Part shown: piece after piece, positions 7,360-15,851 of the stretch
Layout: the number at the start of each line of letters is the position of its first letter
Position numbering within the stretch: the first letter of the stretch is position 1
Source: Prevotella sp.
GTDB taxonomy: Bacteria > Bacteroidota > Bacteroidia > Bacteroidales > Bacteroidaceae
Assembly (NCBI GenBank): GCA_022764085.1
Contig: JALERP010000130.1
Coordinates: forward strand, 1 to 33,986
Direction of reading: 5' to 3'
DNA length: 33,986 bases
Notes under the pieces: generated by a model
Seen by the model: only the letters and a program-made list of their open reading frames with translations
Database searches by the model: none
What the model was told of the DNA's origin: nothing
Position numbers and translations under genes: made by a program

Positions 7360-8373
7360 TTAGAATTGATTCTCGATAATGTCTGTCAGCACATCGCTCA
7401 TCTTCAGTCCGGCAGCCTTTACCTGCTGTGGAATGAAGCTGGTGACAGTCATGCCTGGAGTTGTGTTGATTTCGAGCAGATGAATCTTGTCAACTGGCTC
7501 GCCGTTGCTGCCAATCCCCTTGCCAATGATATAGTCAATGCGGATGATTCCGTTGCAGTGGAGGATGTCGTAGATGTGACTGGTTAGTTCGGCTACGCGC
7601 CTTGACGTTTCCTCGCTGAGGCGCGCGGGAGTGATTTCCTGTACCTGACCGTTGTACTTGGCATCATAGTCGAAGAACTCGTTGCTTGTAACCACCTCGG
7701 TGGCAGGCAATACCACCGACTTGGTCTTGGTCTTGTAGCATCCGATGGAGATTTCAGTTCCTTCGAGATACTGCTCTACCATGACATCAGAGCTTTCGAG
7801 CATTGCCTTGCGGATGGCAGGAGCAAGCTGGTCTTTGTTCTTAACCTTGGAGACACCGAAACTGCTGCCGTCGGCAGCTGGCTTTACGAAACAAGGCATA
7901 CCGATGCGCTTCTCAACCTCGTCCTCGCTTACCACCTCCTCATATCCCTTGCGGATGAGCAGGCTGTCGGCAACGCTCACTCCATATCCGCGCAGATATT
8001 GGTTGAGCACGAACTTGTCGAAAGTCATTGCCTCGACAAGCACTCCGCTTGTGGAGTAGGGAATGCCTACGATGTCGAGATAACCCTGCAGTATTCCGTT
8101 TTCGCCTGGTGTGCCGTGGATGGTGATATATGCGTAGTCGAAATAGATTGTTTTCCCTTCCTTCTTGAACGTGAAGTCGTTAAGGTCAATCTTAGATGAT
8201 GTTCCATCGCCGAGATCGACTTTCCAGTCGAGTCCCTTGATATCTACAATGTAGATGTCATATCTTTCCTTGTCAAAGAAAGAGTATAGTCCCTGGGCGG
8301 AGCGCAGCGATACGTCGTGCTCCGATGAATCGCCACCGCAAATGATGGCCACTGTTCTTTTTGTCTGTTCCAT
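7360..8373 (-). CDS. ddl: D-alanine--D-alanine ligase
   Basis: A complete 337-residue ATP-grasp ligase that joins two D-alanines for the peptidoglycan stem peptide. Recognisable parts are the N-terminal GGDSSEHDVSLRSAQG loop, HGTPGENGILQGYLDIVGIPY, the substrate-loop segment CFVKPAADGSSFGVSKV, VEQYLEGTEISIGCY, and the metal-binding C-terminal HLLEINTTPGMT. Glycine-rich and catalytic segments are intact and length is normal. It sits between the RluD-type gene upstream and the acyltransferase downstream. The 142-bp gap from the RluD-type gene contains the repeat element. ddl is presumably read through from upstream, as no clear promoter box was seen. Confidence 0.97.
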   Translation of the reverse strand: MEQTKRTVAIICGGDSSEHDVSLRSAQGLYSFFDKERYDIYIVDIKGLDWKVDLGDGTSSKIDLNDFTFKKEGKTIYFDYAYITIHGTPGENGILQGYLDIVGIPYSTSGVLVEAMTFDKFVLNQYLRGYGVSVADSLLIRKGYEEVVSEDEVEKRIGMPCFVKPAADGSSFGVSKVKNKDQLAPAIRKAMLESSDVMVEQYLEGTEISIGCYKTKTKSVVLPATEVVTSNEFFDYDAKYNGQVQEITPARLSEETSRRVAELTSHIYDILHCNGIIRIDYIIGKGIGSNGEPVDKIHLLEINTTPGMTVTSFIPQQVKAAGLKMSDVLTDIIENQF

Positions 8374-8394
8374 AATATATGCTGATGAACTTTA

Positions 8395-8520
8395 ATTCTT
8401 AATTGACTTCGTCGATTGCTGGCTGCACCTTAGCATAGCTCGAGCGAGCTCGGCTCTGCATTCGGTTTGCGCAGCAATTCTTAATTCTTAACTCTTAATT
8501 CTTAACTCTTAATTCTTAAA
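8395..8520. repeat. AT-rich repeat carrying copy 2 of the 80-bp element
   Basis: Inverted copy of the element at 2459-2538. Shared sequence runs 8401-8480, with CAGCAAT at 8472-8478 and ATTGCTG at 8415-8421. It is flanked by AATTCTTAACTCTTAATTC repeats (8476-8519) that include the stop codon of the RluD-type gene (8516-8518). It fills the gap before ddl. Confidence 0.85.
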
Positions 8521-9565
8521 TATTCCCCCTTCCCCTCCACTTTTGTATCAGCGCTTCCATATCCTCGGGCAGAGGCGACGTGAAATCCATTTGCTTGTGG
8601 GTAGTGGGATGTACGAAACCGAGGGTTCGGGCATGCAAAGCCTGACGCGGACATAGTTTGAAGGCATTGTTGACATACTGCTTGTAGCTGGCTGTCCGCT
8701 CGCCGCGCAGAATCTCTGTACCACCATATCGCTCGTCGCTGAAGAGAGGATGACCAATGTGCTTCATGTGGGCACGAATCTGATGCGTCCTTCCTGTTTC
8801 GAGGATACATTCCACGAGGGTGACATATCCGAAACGCTCAAGCACCCGATAATGGGTGACGGCACTCTTGCCTATGTCGCTGCCCACGGGGAATACTGCC
8901 ATGCGAAGCCTGTCCTTTGGGTCGCGACCGATATTGCCTTCGATGGTGCCGTTGTCCTCTACGAAGTTACCCCACACAAGAGCATTATACTGGCGGTGGG
9001 TAGTCTTGTTGAAGAATTGCGCGCCAAGGGATGTCTTTGCATCGGGAGTCTTCGCCACGACAAGCAGTCCGCTGGTGTCCTTGTCGATACGGTGTACCAG
9101 GCCAACCTGCGGGTCGTTGGGGTCGTAGGAGGGTAAGTCGCGCAGATGCCATGCGATGGCATTGACCAGGGTGCCGGTAAAGTTGCCGCATCCGGGATGT
9201 ACCACCATTCCCGCAGGTTTGTTGATTACCATAAGGTCTGCGTCCTCATATACGATGTCGAGGGGTATGTTCTCCGGTTCGATTGAAGTTTCGAATCTCG
9301 GACGGTCGAGCATCAGTGTGACGATGTCTCCCGGACGCACCTTGTGGTTGCTCTTCACCGGTTTGTCATTGACATGCACATACCCCGCATCGGCAGCCTT
9401 CTGGATGCGGTTGCGCGAAGAGTGTTGCAGTTTCTCGCACATGAACTTATCCACCCTTGTGGCAACCTGTCCAGGGTCAACCTCAAAGCGGAAGTGTTCG
9501 TAGAGCTGTTGCTGTCCCTCGTCGATGTCCTCGTCAATATACTCGTTAATGATATCTTCTGCCAT
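8516..9565 (-). CDS. rluD: RluA/RluD family pseudouridine synthase
   Basis: A 349-residue RNA pseudouridine synthase. An S4 RNA-binding domain (about residues 30-90: RVDKFMCEKLQHSSRNRIQ) precedes the catalytic domain, in which VHRIDKDTSGLLVVAKT carries the catalytic aspartate. ARTHQIRAHMKHIGHP-like sequence (GRTHQIRAHMKHIGHPL) is the usual second signature. S4 plus catalytic domain fits RluD (23S rRNA helix 69), although RluC-like specificity cannot be excluded. It follows the PASTA gene by 22 bp. The C-terminal stop lies in an AT-rich repeat. Confidence 0.93.
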   Translation of the reverse strand: MAEDIINEYIDEDIDEGQQQLYEHFRFEVDPGQVATRVDKFMCEKLQHSSRNRIQKAADAGYVHVNDKPVKSNHKVRPGDIVTLMLDRPRFETSIEPENIPLDIVYEDADLMVINKPAGMVVHPGCGNFTGTLVNAIAWHLRDLPSYDPNDPQVGLVHRIDKDTSGLLVVAKTPDAKTSLGAQFFNKTTHRQYNALVWGNFVEDNGTIEGNIGRDPKDRLRMAVFPVGSDIGKSAVTHYRVLERFGYVTLVECILETGRTHQIRAHMKHIGHPLFSDERYGGTEILRGERTASYKQYVNNAFKLCPRQALHARTLGFVHPTTHKQMDFTSPLPEDMEALIQKWRGRGNI

Positions 9566-9587
9566 TATTCAATCTGTCGCTTGATGT

Positions 9588-10241
9588 TTATTCAGGCATG
9601 GTAACTTCCTCAAAGTCATCTGTCTCCTGCGTGTCGAAATGCACGTCTTCAGGTTCCGTGACTTCTATGTCAGAGCCGACACTATCGTATTCGCCGCTGC
9701 CAATTAATAGAGTCAGAGGCTGTTCGATGGATATCCTGTCGCCGGCATTTAGCCTTCTTCCCCTGCTTACTATACCATAAACCCAGTCTCTCTCGCCAAT
9801 GACAATCTGAGGTTCAAGCAGTTTGAATCCCAAGGCAGTCAGTTTTGCCGTGGCCTCCCTGACACTGCTGTTGTCGATTATGTCGGGAATTGCCACGGTG
9901 GGCGATGAGGGGGAGTTGACAGTTACGTAAATGGTGTGTCCCTGCTTTACGTTAGTGCCTTCTCCGGGACTTTGTGCAAGCACACATTCAGCAGGCATTC
10001 TCTTGTTATATCCAGAGTCGCTCACCACTATTCTGAGCCCGTTTCTCTCAAGAAGGTCAGCTGCGCGGTTGAAGTCCATTCCCGTAAGGTTGGGTACGGG
10101 CACGCCTTCACCATGGTGGGTGTAAATGTCAAGTCCGTATTTGACACCCACGCATATCAGCACCACAGTGAGTGCCATTGCCAAAAGGTTTCCCCACAGG
10201 TATTTGCTGAGAAACTTGCCGAAGAATTCCTTTGATTCCAT
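9588..10241 (-). CDS. Membrane-anchored PASTA domain protein
   Basis: A 217-residue protein with a short cytoplasmic N-terminus, one membrane helix (about residues 18-38, LLAMALTVVLICVGV) and PASTA-type repeats facing the periplasm. VPVPNLTGMDFNRAADLLERN begins the first and VAIPDIIDNSSVREATAKL the second; a less clear third segment follows. It ends in an acidic tail. PASTA domains bind peptidoglycan precursors in Firmicutes kinases and PBPs, but here there is no kinase or transpeptidase domain. Position at the head of an operon with ddl suggests a cell-wall role, by inference. A well-formed promoter precedes it. Confidence 0.85.
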   Translation of the reverse strand: MESKEFFGKFLSKYLWGNLLAMALTVVLICVGVKYGLDIYTHHGEGVPVPNLTGMDFNRAADLLERNGLRIVVSDSGYNKRMPAECVLAQSPGEGTNVKQGHTIYVTVNSPSSPTVAIPDIIDNSSVREATAKLTALGFKLLEPQIVIGERDWVYGIVSRGRRLNAGDRISIEQPLTLLIGSGEYDSVGSDIEVTEPEDVHFDTQETDDFEEVTMPE

Positions 10242-10263
10242 ACCTTATATAAATATTAGGATG

Positions 10264-10294
10264 CAAAGGTACACCACTTTGTTGACAAATCAAA
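10264..10294 (-). promoter_or_regulatory. Promoter of the PASTA-rluD-ddl operon
   Basis: On the minus strand TTTG (10294-10291), 19 nt, then TACCTTTG (10271-10264): a full match to the Bacteroidota -33/-7 pattern. The box ends 23 bp before the PASTA start codon. Confidence 0.75.
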
Positions 10295-10349
10295 GAAAAC
10301 GGCTTGTTTTTTTTGATTTTTTAGATGTTATGGGATTAAAGACCAAAAA

Positions 10350-10385
10350 TAAATCCTCCCGGACATCACTGCCAAAGAGGATTTA
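10350..10385 (-). terminator. Probable terminator after the FadL-type gene
   Basis: TAAATCCTC (10350-10358) and GAGGATTTA (10377-10385) pair over 9 bp with an 18-nt loop. On the minus strand the stem is followed by TTTTTGG. It lies 55 bp after the FadL-type stop codon. Confidence 0.55.
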
Positions 10386-10439
10386 AGTATGAATGGTCTT
10401 TTGTATTATTATATGATATGAACTTATTCTGTATAATTA

Positions 10440-11996
10440 TTATAATGTGAAGTTCACGCCGAGACCAATGACGCGGTTGGTGCGGGTGAATGAGTTCTTG
10501 ACACCTATGGCATCAGGAGCCTTGTCGTAGTCGTCGTAAAGAGTCTGGAACCATGCTGCGTTCACTTGTATCTTGTCGGTGACGTTGTAGCCGATACCAA
10601 AACCGTAGGAATATGAACTAACGTTGAACGAAATGTCGTTCATGCCGGCATCTTTTAAATCGTAGGCAGTGCGCTGCATGCCGGCACTAATCTGGAGCTT
10701 CGTGCAAATGTCGTATTCTGCACCGAAGAGATATTCGTTGCTGTCGCCAAGCATGTCTTTGGTATATTGCTTTGTATCGACGTCGAAATAATGATGCCAT
10801 CCTGCCATAACTCTCAATGAGGGCAGAATCTCATATTGGGCACCAATGGTGAGGAGGGCGGGAGAGTCCTCGTCAACTTTCTCGCCGTCCTTGAACTTGT
10901 TTACCGCCGAGATGAGGCTTGCCTCTTTCACTGTCGATTTGTTTTTCATCCTCATGCGTGTCTTAAACTCATACTTGGCGGCAAGGTTTAGCTTTCCTAA
11001 TTTGTAGTCGATGCCGATGATAGGTGCCACTCCCCATGCAGTCTGGTCGCACATCAAGTTTACGCCTTCGCGGTATGGTTCAAGCTGGTTGAGGCTTCCT
11101 TCTGCACCTTTCAGTGTCTCCTGTGTGGCGACAAGCTGCTGCCGGGTTGCCTGAAGCTCTGCCAGCTTTCCTGTAAGTTCCTCTGGAACAGGCACTCCGG
11201 CTGCCTCATACTGTGCTATGCCCTGCTGAACCTGTGCTATACCGCCTTCAACCAATGGCAGTTTCTCCGCTATCTGGGCAAGTCCACCTTCAACTGTCTG
11301 GTTGGCAGCATCAAGGAACTTGTCGAACGCTACTGCACCATTGGTAGTGTTCACCTTGATATTATCCACCTTTGCCTTATAGGATGCATTGCCATAGAGC
11401 AGTCGCAGACCTCCATATACAGATAAGTTTTCGTTCACCTTATATGCAGCTCCGGCAGTGAATCCGAAGTAGTACTGACGCCCTTCCATGAAGGCGTTCA
11501 TATCGTAGCCGGTGGCTCCGAATGCACCCAGTTGACTGGATATCATGGCAATAGACGATTCGAATGTAGGTATGCCATAGTCAAACGTACACTTACCGCC
11601 GCCGCCAGTGATAGCAAAGCCAAATTGATAGCTCCACTTGCCTTTGTTGTATGCAGCCTGGATTGAGGGGATGATTGGAGCGTCGGCTTCGCCCTCAAAC
11701 TCTTTGAAGTTGCTATTGTTGTTGTTGATGCCCAACTTGTAGAGGTCACTCCAAGATGACACAGTGCGAGTCTGGTGTGCGTTCTGGATATTCAGCGAGA
11801 GATGAAAACCTTCACCTAAGAATAGCACTCCGGCGGGGTTGCTATATACTCCGTCGATACCAATGGCGGCGTCACGAGCCGGGTTTCTCAAAAACTCAAT
11901 GTTCTGATTGGTGTTTGTGAGCAGTCCTCCTGCCCAAGCGTTCATTACGTTTACTGCCGCCATTATGGTGAGGCAGCACAATCTAATCTTCTTCAT
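10440..11996 (-). CDS. OmpP1/FadL family outer membrane transport protein
   Basis: A 518-residue outer membrane beta-barrel with a signal peptide ending near AWAGG. The FadL-type N-terminal hatch signature is seen as AAIGIDGVYSNPAGVLFL. The barrel ends in an aromatic-rich C-terminus (GLGVNFTL). FadL proteins move hydrophobic compounds such as fatty acids across the outer membrane; the ligand here is unknown. Between about residues 225 and 310 there is a helix-rich insert with a short repeated motif (VEGGLAQI, VEGGIAQV) and a predicted coiled-coil run. Helical inserts occur in other Bacteroidota members. A TACCTTTG box lies 29 bp before the start; the gene appears monocistronic. Confidence 0.88.
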   Translation of the reverse strand: MKKIRLCCLTIMAAVNVMNAWAGGLLTNTNQNIEFLRNPARDAAIGIDGVYSNPAGVLFLGEGFHLSLNIQNAHQTRTVSSWSDLYKLGINNNNSNFKEFEGEADAPIIPSIQAAYNKGKWSYQFGFAITGGGGKCTFDYGIPTFESSIAMISSQLGAFGATGYDMNAFMEGRQYYFGFTAGAAYKVNENLSVYGGLRLLYGNASYKAKVDNIKVNTTNGAVAFDKFLDAANQTVEGGLAQIAEKLPLVEGGIAQVQQGIAQYEAAGVPVPEELTGKLAELQATRQQLVATQETLKGAEGSLNQLEPYREGVNLMCDQTAWGVAPIIGIDYKLGKLNLAAKYEFKTRMRMKNKSTVKEASLISAVNKFKDGEKVDEDSPALLTIGAQYEILPSLRVMAGWHHYFDVDTKQYTKDMLGDSNEYLFGAEYDICTKLQISAGMQRTAYDLKDAGMNDISFNVSSYSYGFGIGYNVTDKIQVNAAWFQTLYDDYDKAPDAIGVKNSFTRTNRVIGLGVNFTL

Positions 11997-12024
11997 TTAA
12001 ACAAATATTTCCATAAATTCGCCG

Positions 12025-12032
12025 CAAAGGTA
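12025..12032 (-). promoter_or_regulatory. -7 box of the FadL-type gene
   Basis: TACCTTTG on the minus strand, followed by C, 29 bp before the start codon. No correctly spaced -33 TTTG was found. Confidence 0.6.
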
Positions 12033-12104
12033 GTAAAATTGTTCGGAATTTCCGTAAAACAAACGCTTGTTTTAAATATTATTAATCTTTATTTAGTTTT
12101 CATC

Positions 12105-14168
12105 TCACTTTCCCTCCTCTTTGTTAAGGGTGGGATAGCTGATGCGTGCGTGATAGATTGTCTTGAGTTTCTCTATAAGGACAGTCTTGGCATAGGATAT
12201 GTCGCGGAATGTGATGGGGCATTCGCGGAAGAAACCGTCTGCCACCATACCGTCAATGAGACTGTCCACCATATTTCGGATGGTGGTTTCGGTGTAGTCC
12301 TTCAGCGAGCGAGAAGTCGCTTCCACCGAGTCCGCCATCATCAGTATGGCTTGCTCGCGTGTGAACGGGTTGGGCCCGGGATATGTGAAGAGCAGTTCGT
12401 CTATATCCTCGTCAGGATGCTCGTTCTTGTATTTTATGTAGAAATACTTGGTCTTGCCCTGTCCATGGTGAGTGGAGATGAAGTCACGTATGACACTTGG
12501 CAGGTTGTATCTCTCTGCCATCTTTTGACCTTCGGTGACATGGCTGATTATCATCGAGGCACTTTCCACTTCGGTGAGGCTTGCGTGCGGATTGATACCC
12601 GACTGGTTTTCGGTGTAGTATGCGGGGTTGAGCATTTTGCCTATGTCGTGATAGAGCGCGCCCGTGCGCACGAGTTGGCTCTTGGCTCCGATTTTGTTTG
12701 CGATTTCCGCGGCAAGATTGCCCACCTGGATAGAATGCTGGAATGTACCGGGTGCCACCTCGCTCATTCTTCGTAGCAAAGGATTATTTGTATTCGAGAG
12801 TTCGATTAATGATATGTCAGAAGTGAACCCGAAAGTCTTCTCTATGATATACAACAGAGGATAGGCAAATAGCAGCAGTATGCCATTTACTATTATATAA
12901 TGATAAGGAGTGGCATCAAATTCCTCCATTGCCGACATCCTGATGAGGTCGTAAGAGAAGTTCATTACCGCAGCCACCAAAGCTACCAAGAATGCCGTCT
13001 TGAATATCTGTGAGCGGTATTGCAGCTCGCGCAGCGAGTAGATGGCTGCAAGTCCTGATACCGTCTCGATGATGATGAACTCAAATGGATGCTGAAGCAT
13101 ACATGCACACGTCATCACCATAATGATATGTGTGTAGAAAGCGGTGCGCGAGTCCATGAATACCCTTATGAACATTGGCACCATGGCGTAGGGTATGATA
13201 TAGACGTGCCCGATGGTGTTGTGTACGAGCAGCGAAGTCAATCCCGTGAACAGTATAATTAATGTGTAGAGCATGGCTACACTGCGGGGCTTGTCGAAAT
13301 AGTCACGCCTGAATAGCGACAGATAGATGGTGAAGAAGGATATTAGCATCAGTACATACAGTAATTCTCCCAATACAGTCAGCCTTATCTGCATTTCGTC
13401 ACTGTTGCGCTTTTCGTTTTCCTTCTTAAGTGATTCCAGCACCCTGTATGTGTATTCATTGACAATCTCACCCCTGTCGATGATTTTCTGTCCCTTTTGC
13501 ATCACCCCCATGGCAAGCGGCACACTGGATAGCATGTCGTTGAGCGACGATTCGCTGCGTTCCTTGTCATAAACGATGTTGGCCTGTATGTATTCGTTGA
13601 GGTTGCATTTCTGTAGCGCAGGGCGAAATGCCTCCATGGCCTTGTCGAGAAACAGTAGCTCGTATGCAGCCTTGGTGGACAGTATTCCTCCCAATTGTAT
13701 GGGTACTGCATTCTTTCCGTCAACAAGAAGGATGGTGCGTGTAGTGTCGTTACCCATTTTAGAGTAGTCTGCAGAACTGATGATACCGGTTTGGTAAAGC
13801 CGATGAAGCCTGTTGGCGATTATACTGATGTAGTCGTCTGGAACATCGGGTATGCCGTCTGAAAAGTCTGATACGAATTTACTGACGTTGGTTGCTTCAA
13901 TGTCCTTGTTGTATTTATAATATGGTTCGTATGCCTTGAGTATGCTGTCCTTCTCCATTTTCATCGTGGCATCCGACTTATATACGGGGAAATCAAACGG
14001 GGCGGTAAGGTCTGAGTACTTCCATGGCTTTCCCTGCTCGGTTCTGAAATTGCTGCGACTGTCCCTTGGCATCATCCAAGAGATGATAGCCACAGTGAGA
14101 ATTGTAATGCCGATTCTGACCAAAAGGTCACGCCACGAAAAGTCATCTTTAAATCCGGATAAACTCAT
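12105..14168 (-). CDS. PgpH-type 7TM-HD domain phosphohydrolase
   Basis: A 687-residue membrane protein in the architecture of PgpH, the c-di-AMP phosphodiesterase: an N-terminal membrane helix (ITILTVAIISWMM), a large extracytoplasmic domain (about residues 40-270), a bundle of about seven membrane helices (about 280-455) and a C-terminal cytoplasmic HD domain. In the HD domain LVRTGALYHDIGKMLNPAYY holds the metal-binding His-Asp pair and ISTHHGQGKTKYFY a later histidine pair. It is expected to hydrolyse c-di-AMP, although the nucleotide is inferred from the family. I start at ATG giving MSLSGF; 20 further upstream codons in frame show no membrane-protein character. It is divergent from gltX with about 135 bp between. 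Confidence 0.88.
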   Translation of the reverse strand: MSLSGFKDDFSWRDLLVRIGITILTVAIISWMMPRDSRSNFRTEQGKPWKYSDLTAPFDFPVYKSDATMKMEKDSILKAYEPYYKYNKDIEATNVSKFVSDFSDGIPDVPDDYISIIANRLHRLYQTGIISSADYSKMGNDTTRTILLVDGKNAVPIQLGGILSTKAAYELLFLDKAMEAFRPALQKCNLNEYIQANIVYDKERSESSLNDMLSSVPLAMGVMQKGQKIIDRGEIVNEYTYRVLESLKKENEKRNSDEMQIRLTVLGELLYVLMLISFFTIYLSLFRRDYFDKPRSVAMLYTLIILFTGLTSLLVHNTIGHVYIIPYAMVPMFIRVFMDSRTAFYTHIIMVMTCACMLQHPFEFIIIETVSGLAAIYSLRELQYRSQIFKTAFLVALVAAVMNFSYDLIRMSAMEEFDATPYHYIIVNGILLLFAYPLLYIIEKTFGFTSDISLIELSNTNNPLLRRMSEVAPGTFQHSIQVGNLAAEIANKIGAKSQLVRTGALYHDIGKMLNPAYYTENQSGINPHASLTEVESASMIISHVTEGQKMAERYNLPSVIRDFISTHHGQGKTKYFYIKYKNEHPDEDIDELLFTYPGPNPFTREQAILMMADSVEATSRSLKDYTETTIRNMVDSLIDGMVADGFFRECPITFRDISYAKTVLIEKLKTIYHARISYPTLNKEEGK

Positions 14169-14248
14169 ATTTTTGCCTTTATTATCGTTTTGACACTGCA
14201 AAAATGCAAAAAAAAATCGAATTGGCAAAGAATAATTGCAAAAAATGG

Positions 14249-14277
14249 TTGAAAATCAAAAATAATTTGTACTTTTG
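14249..14277 (+). promoter_or_regulatory. Promoter of gltX-waaA
   Basis: TTG (14249-14251), 18 nt, then TACTTTTG (14270-14277), matching TAnnTTTG. The box ends 27 bp before the gltX ATG. Confidence 0.7.
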
Positions 14278-14303
14278 CACAATTATTATAGGAATTGGTC
14301 ATT

Positions 14304-15821
14304 ATGACAGAGAGAAAAGTTAGGGTGCGATTCGCACCAAGCCCTACGGGGGCATTGCATATCGGAGGTGTCAGGACGGCCCTCTACAATTATTTGTTTG
14401 CACGCCAGCATGGCGGCGAACTGGTGTTCAGAATCGAGGACACAGACACTACCAGGTTTGTGCCCGGTGCTGAGGAGTATATTATTGAATCATTCAAGTG
14501 GTTAGGCATCAAGTTTGACGAGGGTGTGTCTTTCGGCGGAAACTACGGCCCATACCGACAAAGCGAACGCCGCGACATATACAAGAAGTATGTTGACCAA
14601 CTGCTTGAAAGCGGCAAGGCATACATAGCCTTCGACACGCCCGAAGAGTTGGAGTCAAAGCGTGGCGAGATACAGAATTTCCAGTATGATGCTCATACAC
14701 GTATGCAGATGCGCAATTCGCTTACCCTTCCGAAGGAGGAGGTGGAGAGACTTATTGCCGAGGGTAATCAGTATGTGGTGAGATTCAAGATTGAGCCGGG
14801 AGTGGCAGTTCATGTGGATGACCTTATCAGGGGTGATGTGCGCATTATGAGCGACATACTCGATGACAAGGTGCTGTTCAAGAGTGCCGACCAGTTGCCT
14901 ACATATCATCTTGCCAACATTGTTGATGACCATCTGATGGAGATTAGCCATGTGATTAGAGGTGAGGAGTGGTTGCCGAGTGCACCCCTGCATGTATTGC
15001 TTTACAAGGCTTTCGGATGGGAGGACACCATGCCGCGGTTTGCCCATCTGCCCCTGCTGCTCAAGCCCGAAGGAAAGGGCAAGCTGAGCAAGCGCGACGG
15101 CGATCGTCTTGGTTTCCCTGTATTCCCTCTTGAATGGCACGACCCGAAGTCGGGTGAGGTGTCTTCCGGATATCGTGAGAGTGGCTATTTCCCCGAGGCA
15201 GTAATCAATTTCCTTGCCTTCCTTGGATGGAATCCGGGAACAGAGAGGGAGATGTATTCACTCGACGAGCTTGCAGAGTTGTTTGACATAACAAAGTGCA
15301 GTAAGGCCGGGGCACGTTTCGACTATCAAAAGGAAATATGGTTCAACCACGAATATATCCTTGCAAAGAGTGCTGAGGAGATAGCTGCCATTTTCGCTCC
15401 GATTGTCAAAGAAAACGGTGTCGAGGAGTCGATGGAGCGCATCACCAAGGTGGTTGAGATGATGAAGGACCGTGTGAACTTTGTAAAGGAACTGTGGCCG
15501 CTTTGTAAGTTCTTCTTCGTGGCTCCCACTGAATACGACGAGAAGACGCGCAAGAAGCGCTGGAAGGAAGACTCTGCCCAACAACTTACCGAACTGATGC
15601 AGGTGCTCGAGGGCATCGATGATTTCTCTATTGAAAACCAGGAGGCTGTTGTACACCAATGGATAGAGCAGAAAGGCTACAAACTCGGCAATATTATGAA
15701 TGCCTGGCGCCTGACTCTTGTGGGAGAAGGCAAGGGGCCGGGTATGTTCGACATCTCGGCATTCCTCGGAAAGCAGGAGACACTCGACCGTATGAAGCGA
15801 GCCATTGAGACATTGGGCTGA
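14304..15821 (+). CDS. gltX: Glutamyl-tRNA synthetase
   Basis: A complete 505-residue class I aminoacyl-tRNA synthetase charging tRNA-Glu. [21 protein letters not shown] contains the HIGH-type motif and KLSKRDGDR the KMSKS-type motif. The C-terminal anticodon-binding region (about 350-505) is present. The ATG at 14304 gives [10 protein letters not shown], the expected beginning; a TTG nine bases upstream is in frame but unneeded. The insertion between the two motifs and overall length match bacterial GluRS. It is followed by waaA after 30 bp in the same direction. tRNA-Glu itself is encoded elsewhere in this window (31.6 kb). Confidence 0.97.
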   Translation: MTERKVRVRFAPSPTGALHIGGVRTALYNYLFARQHGGELVFRIEDTDTTRFVPGAEEYIIESFKWLGIKFDEGVSFGGNYGPYRQSERRDIYKKYVDQLLESGKAYIAFDTPEELESKRGEIQNFQYDAHTRMQMRNSLTLPKEEVERLIAEGNQYVVRFKIEPGVAVHVDDLIRGDVRIMSDILDDKVLFKSADQLPTYHLANIVDDHLMEISHVIRGEEWLPSAPLHVLLYKAFGWEDTMPRFAHLPLLLKPEGKGKLSKRDGDRLGFPVFPLEWHDPKSGEVSSGYRESGYFPEAVINFLAFLGWNPGTEREMYSLDELAELFDITKCSKAGARFDYQKEIWFNHEYILAKSAEEIAAIFAPIVKENGVEESMERITKVVEMMKDRVNFVKELWPLCKFFFVAPTEYDEKTRKKRWKEDSAQQLTELMQVLEGIDDFSIENQEAVVHQWIEQKGYKLGNIMNAWRLTLVGEGKGPGMFDISAFLGKQETLDRMKRAIETLG

Positions 15822-15851
15822 TACAAGTAACTGTTATCACGATAAAAAAGA

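Noticed and set aside
12055..12074. TAAAACAA/TTGTTTTA hairpin after the 7TM-HD gene as a terminator
   Set aside because: The 8-bp stem is almost entirely A-T and is not followed by a T-run on the minus strand.
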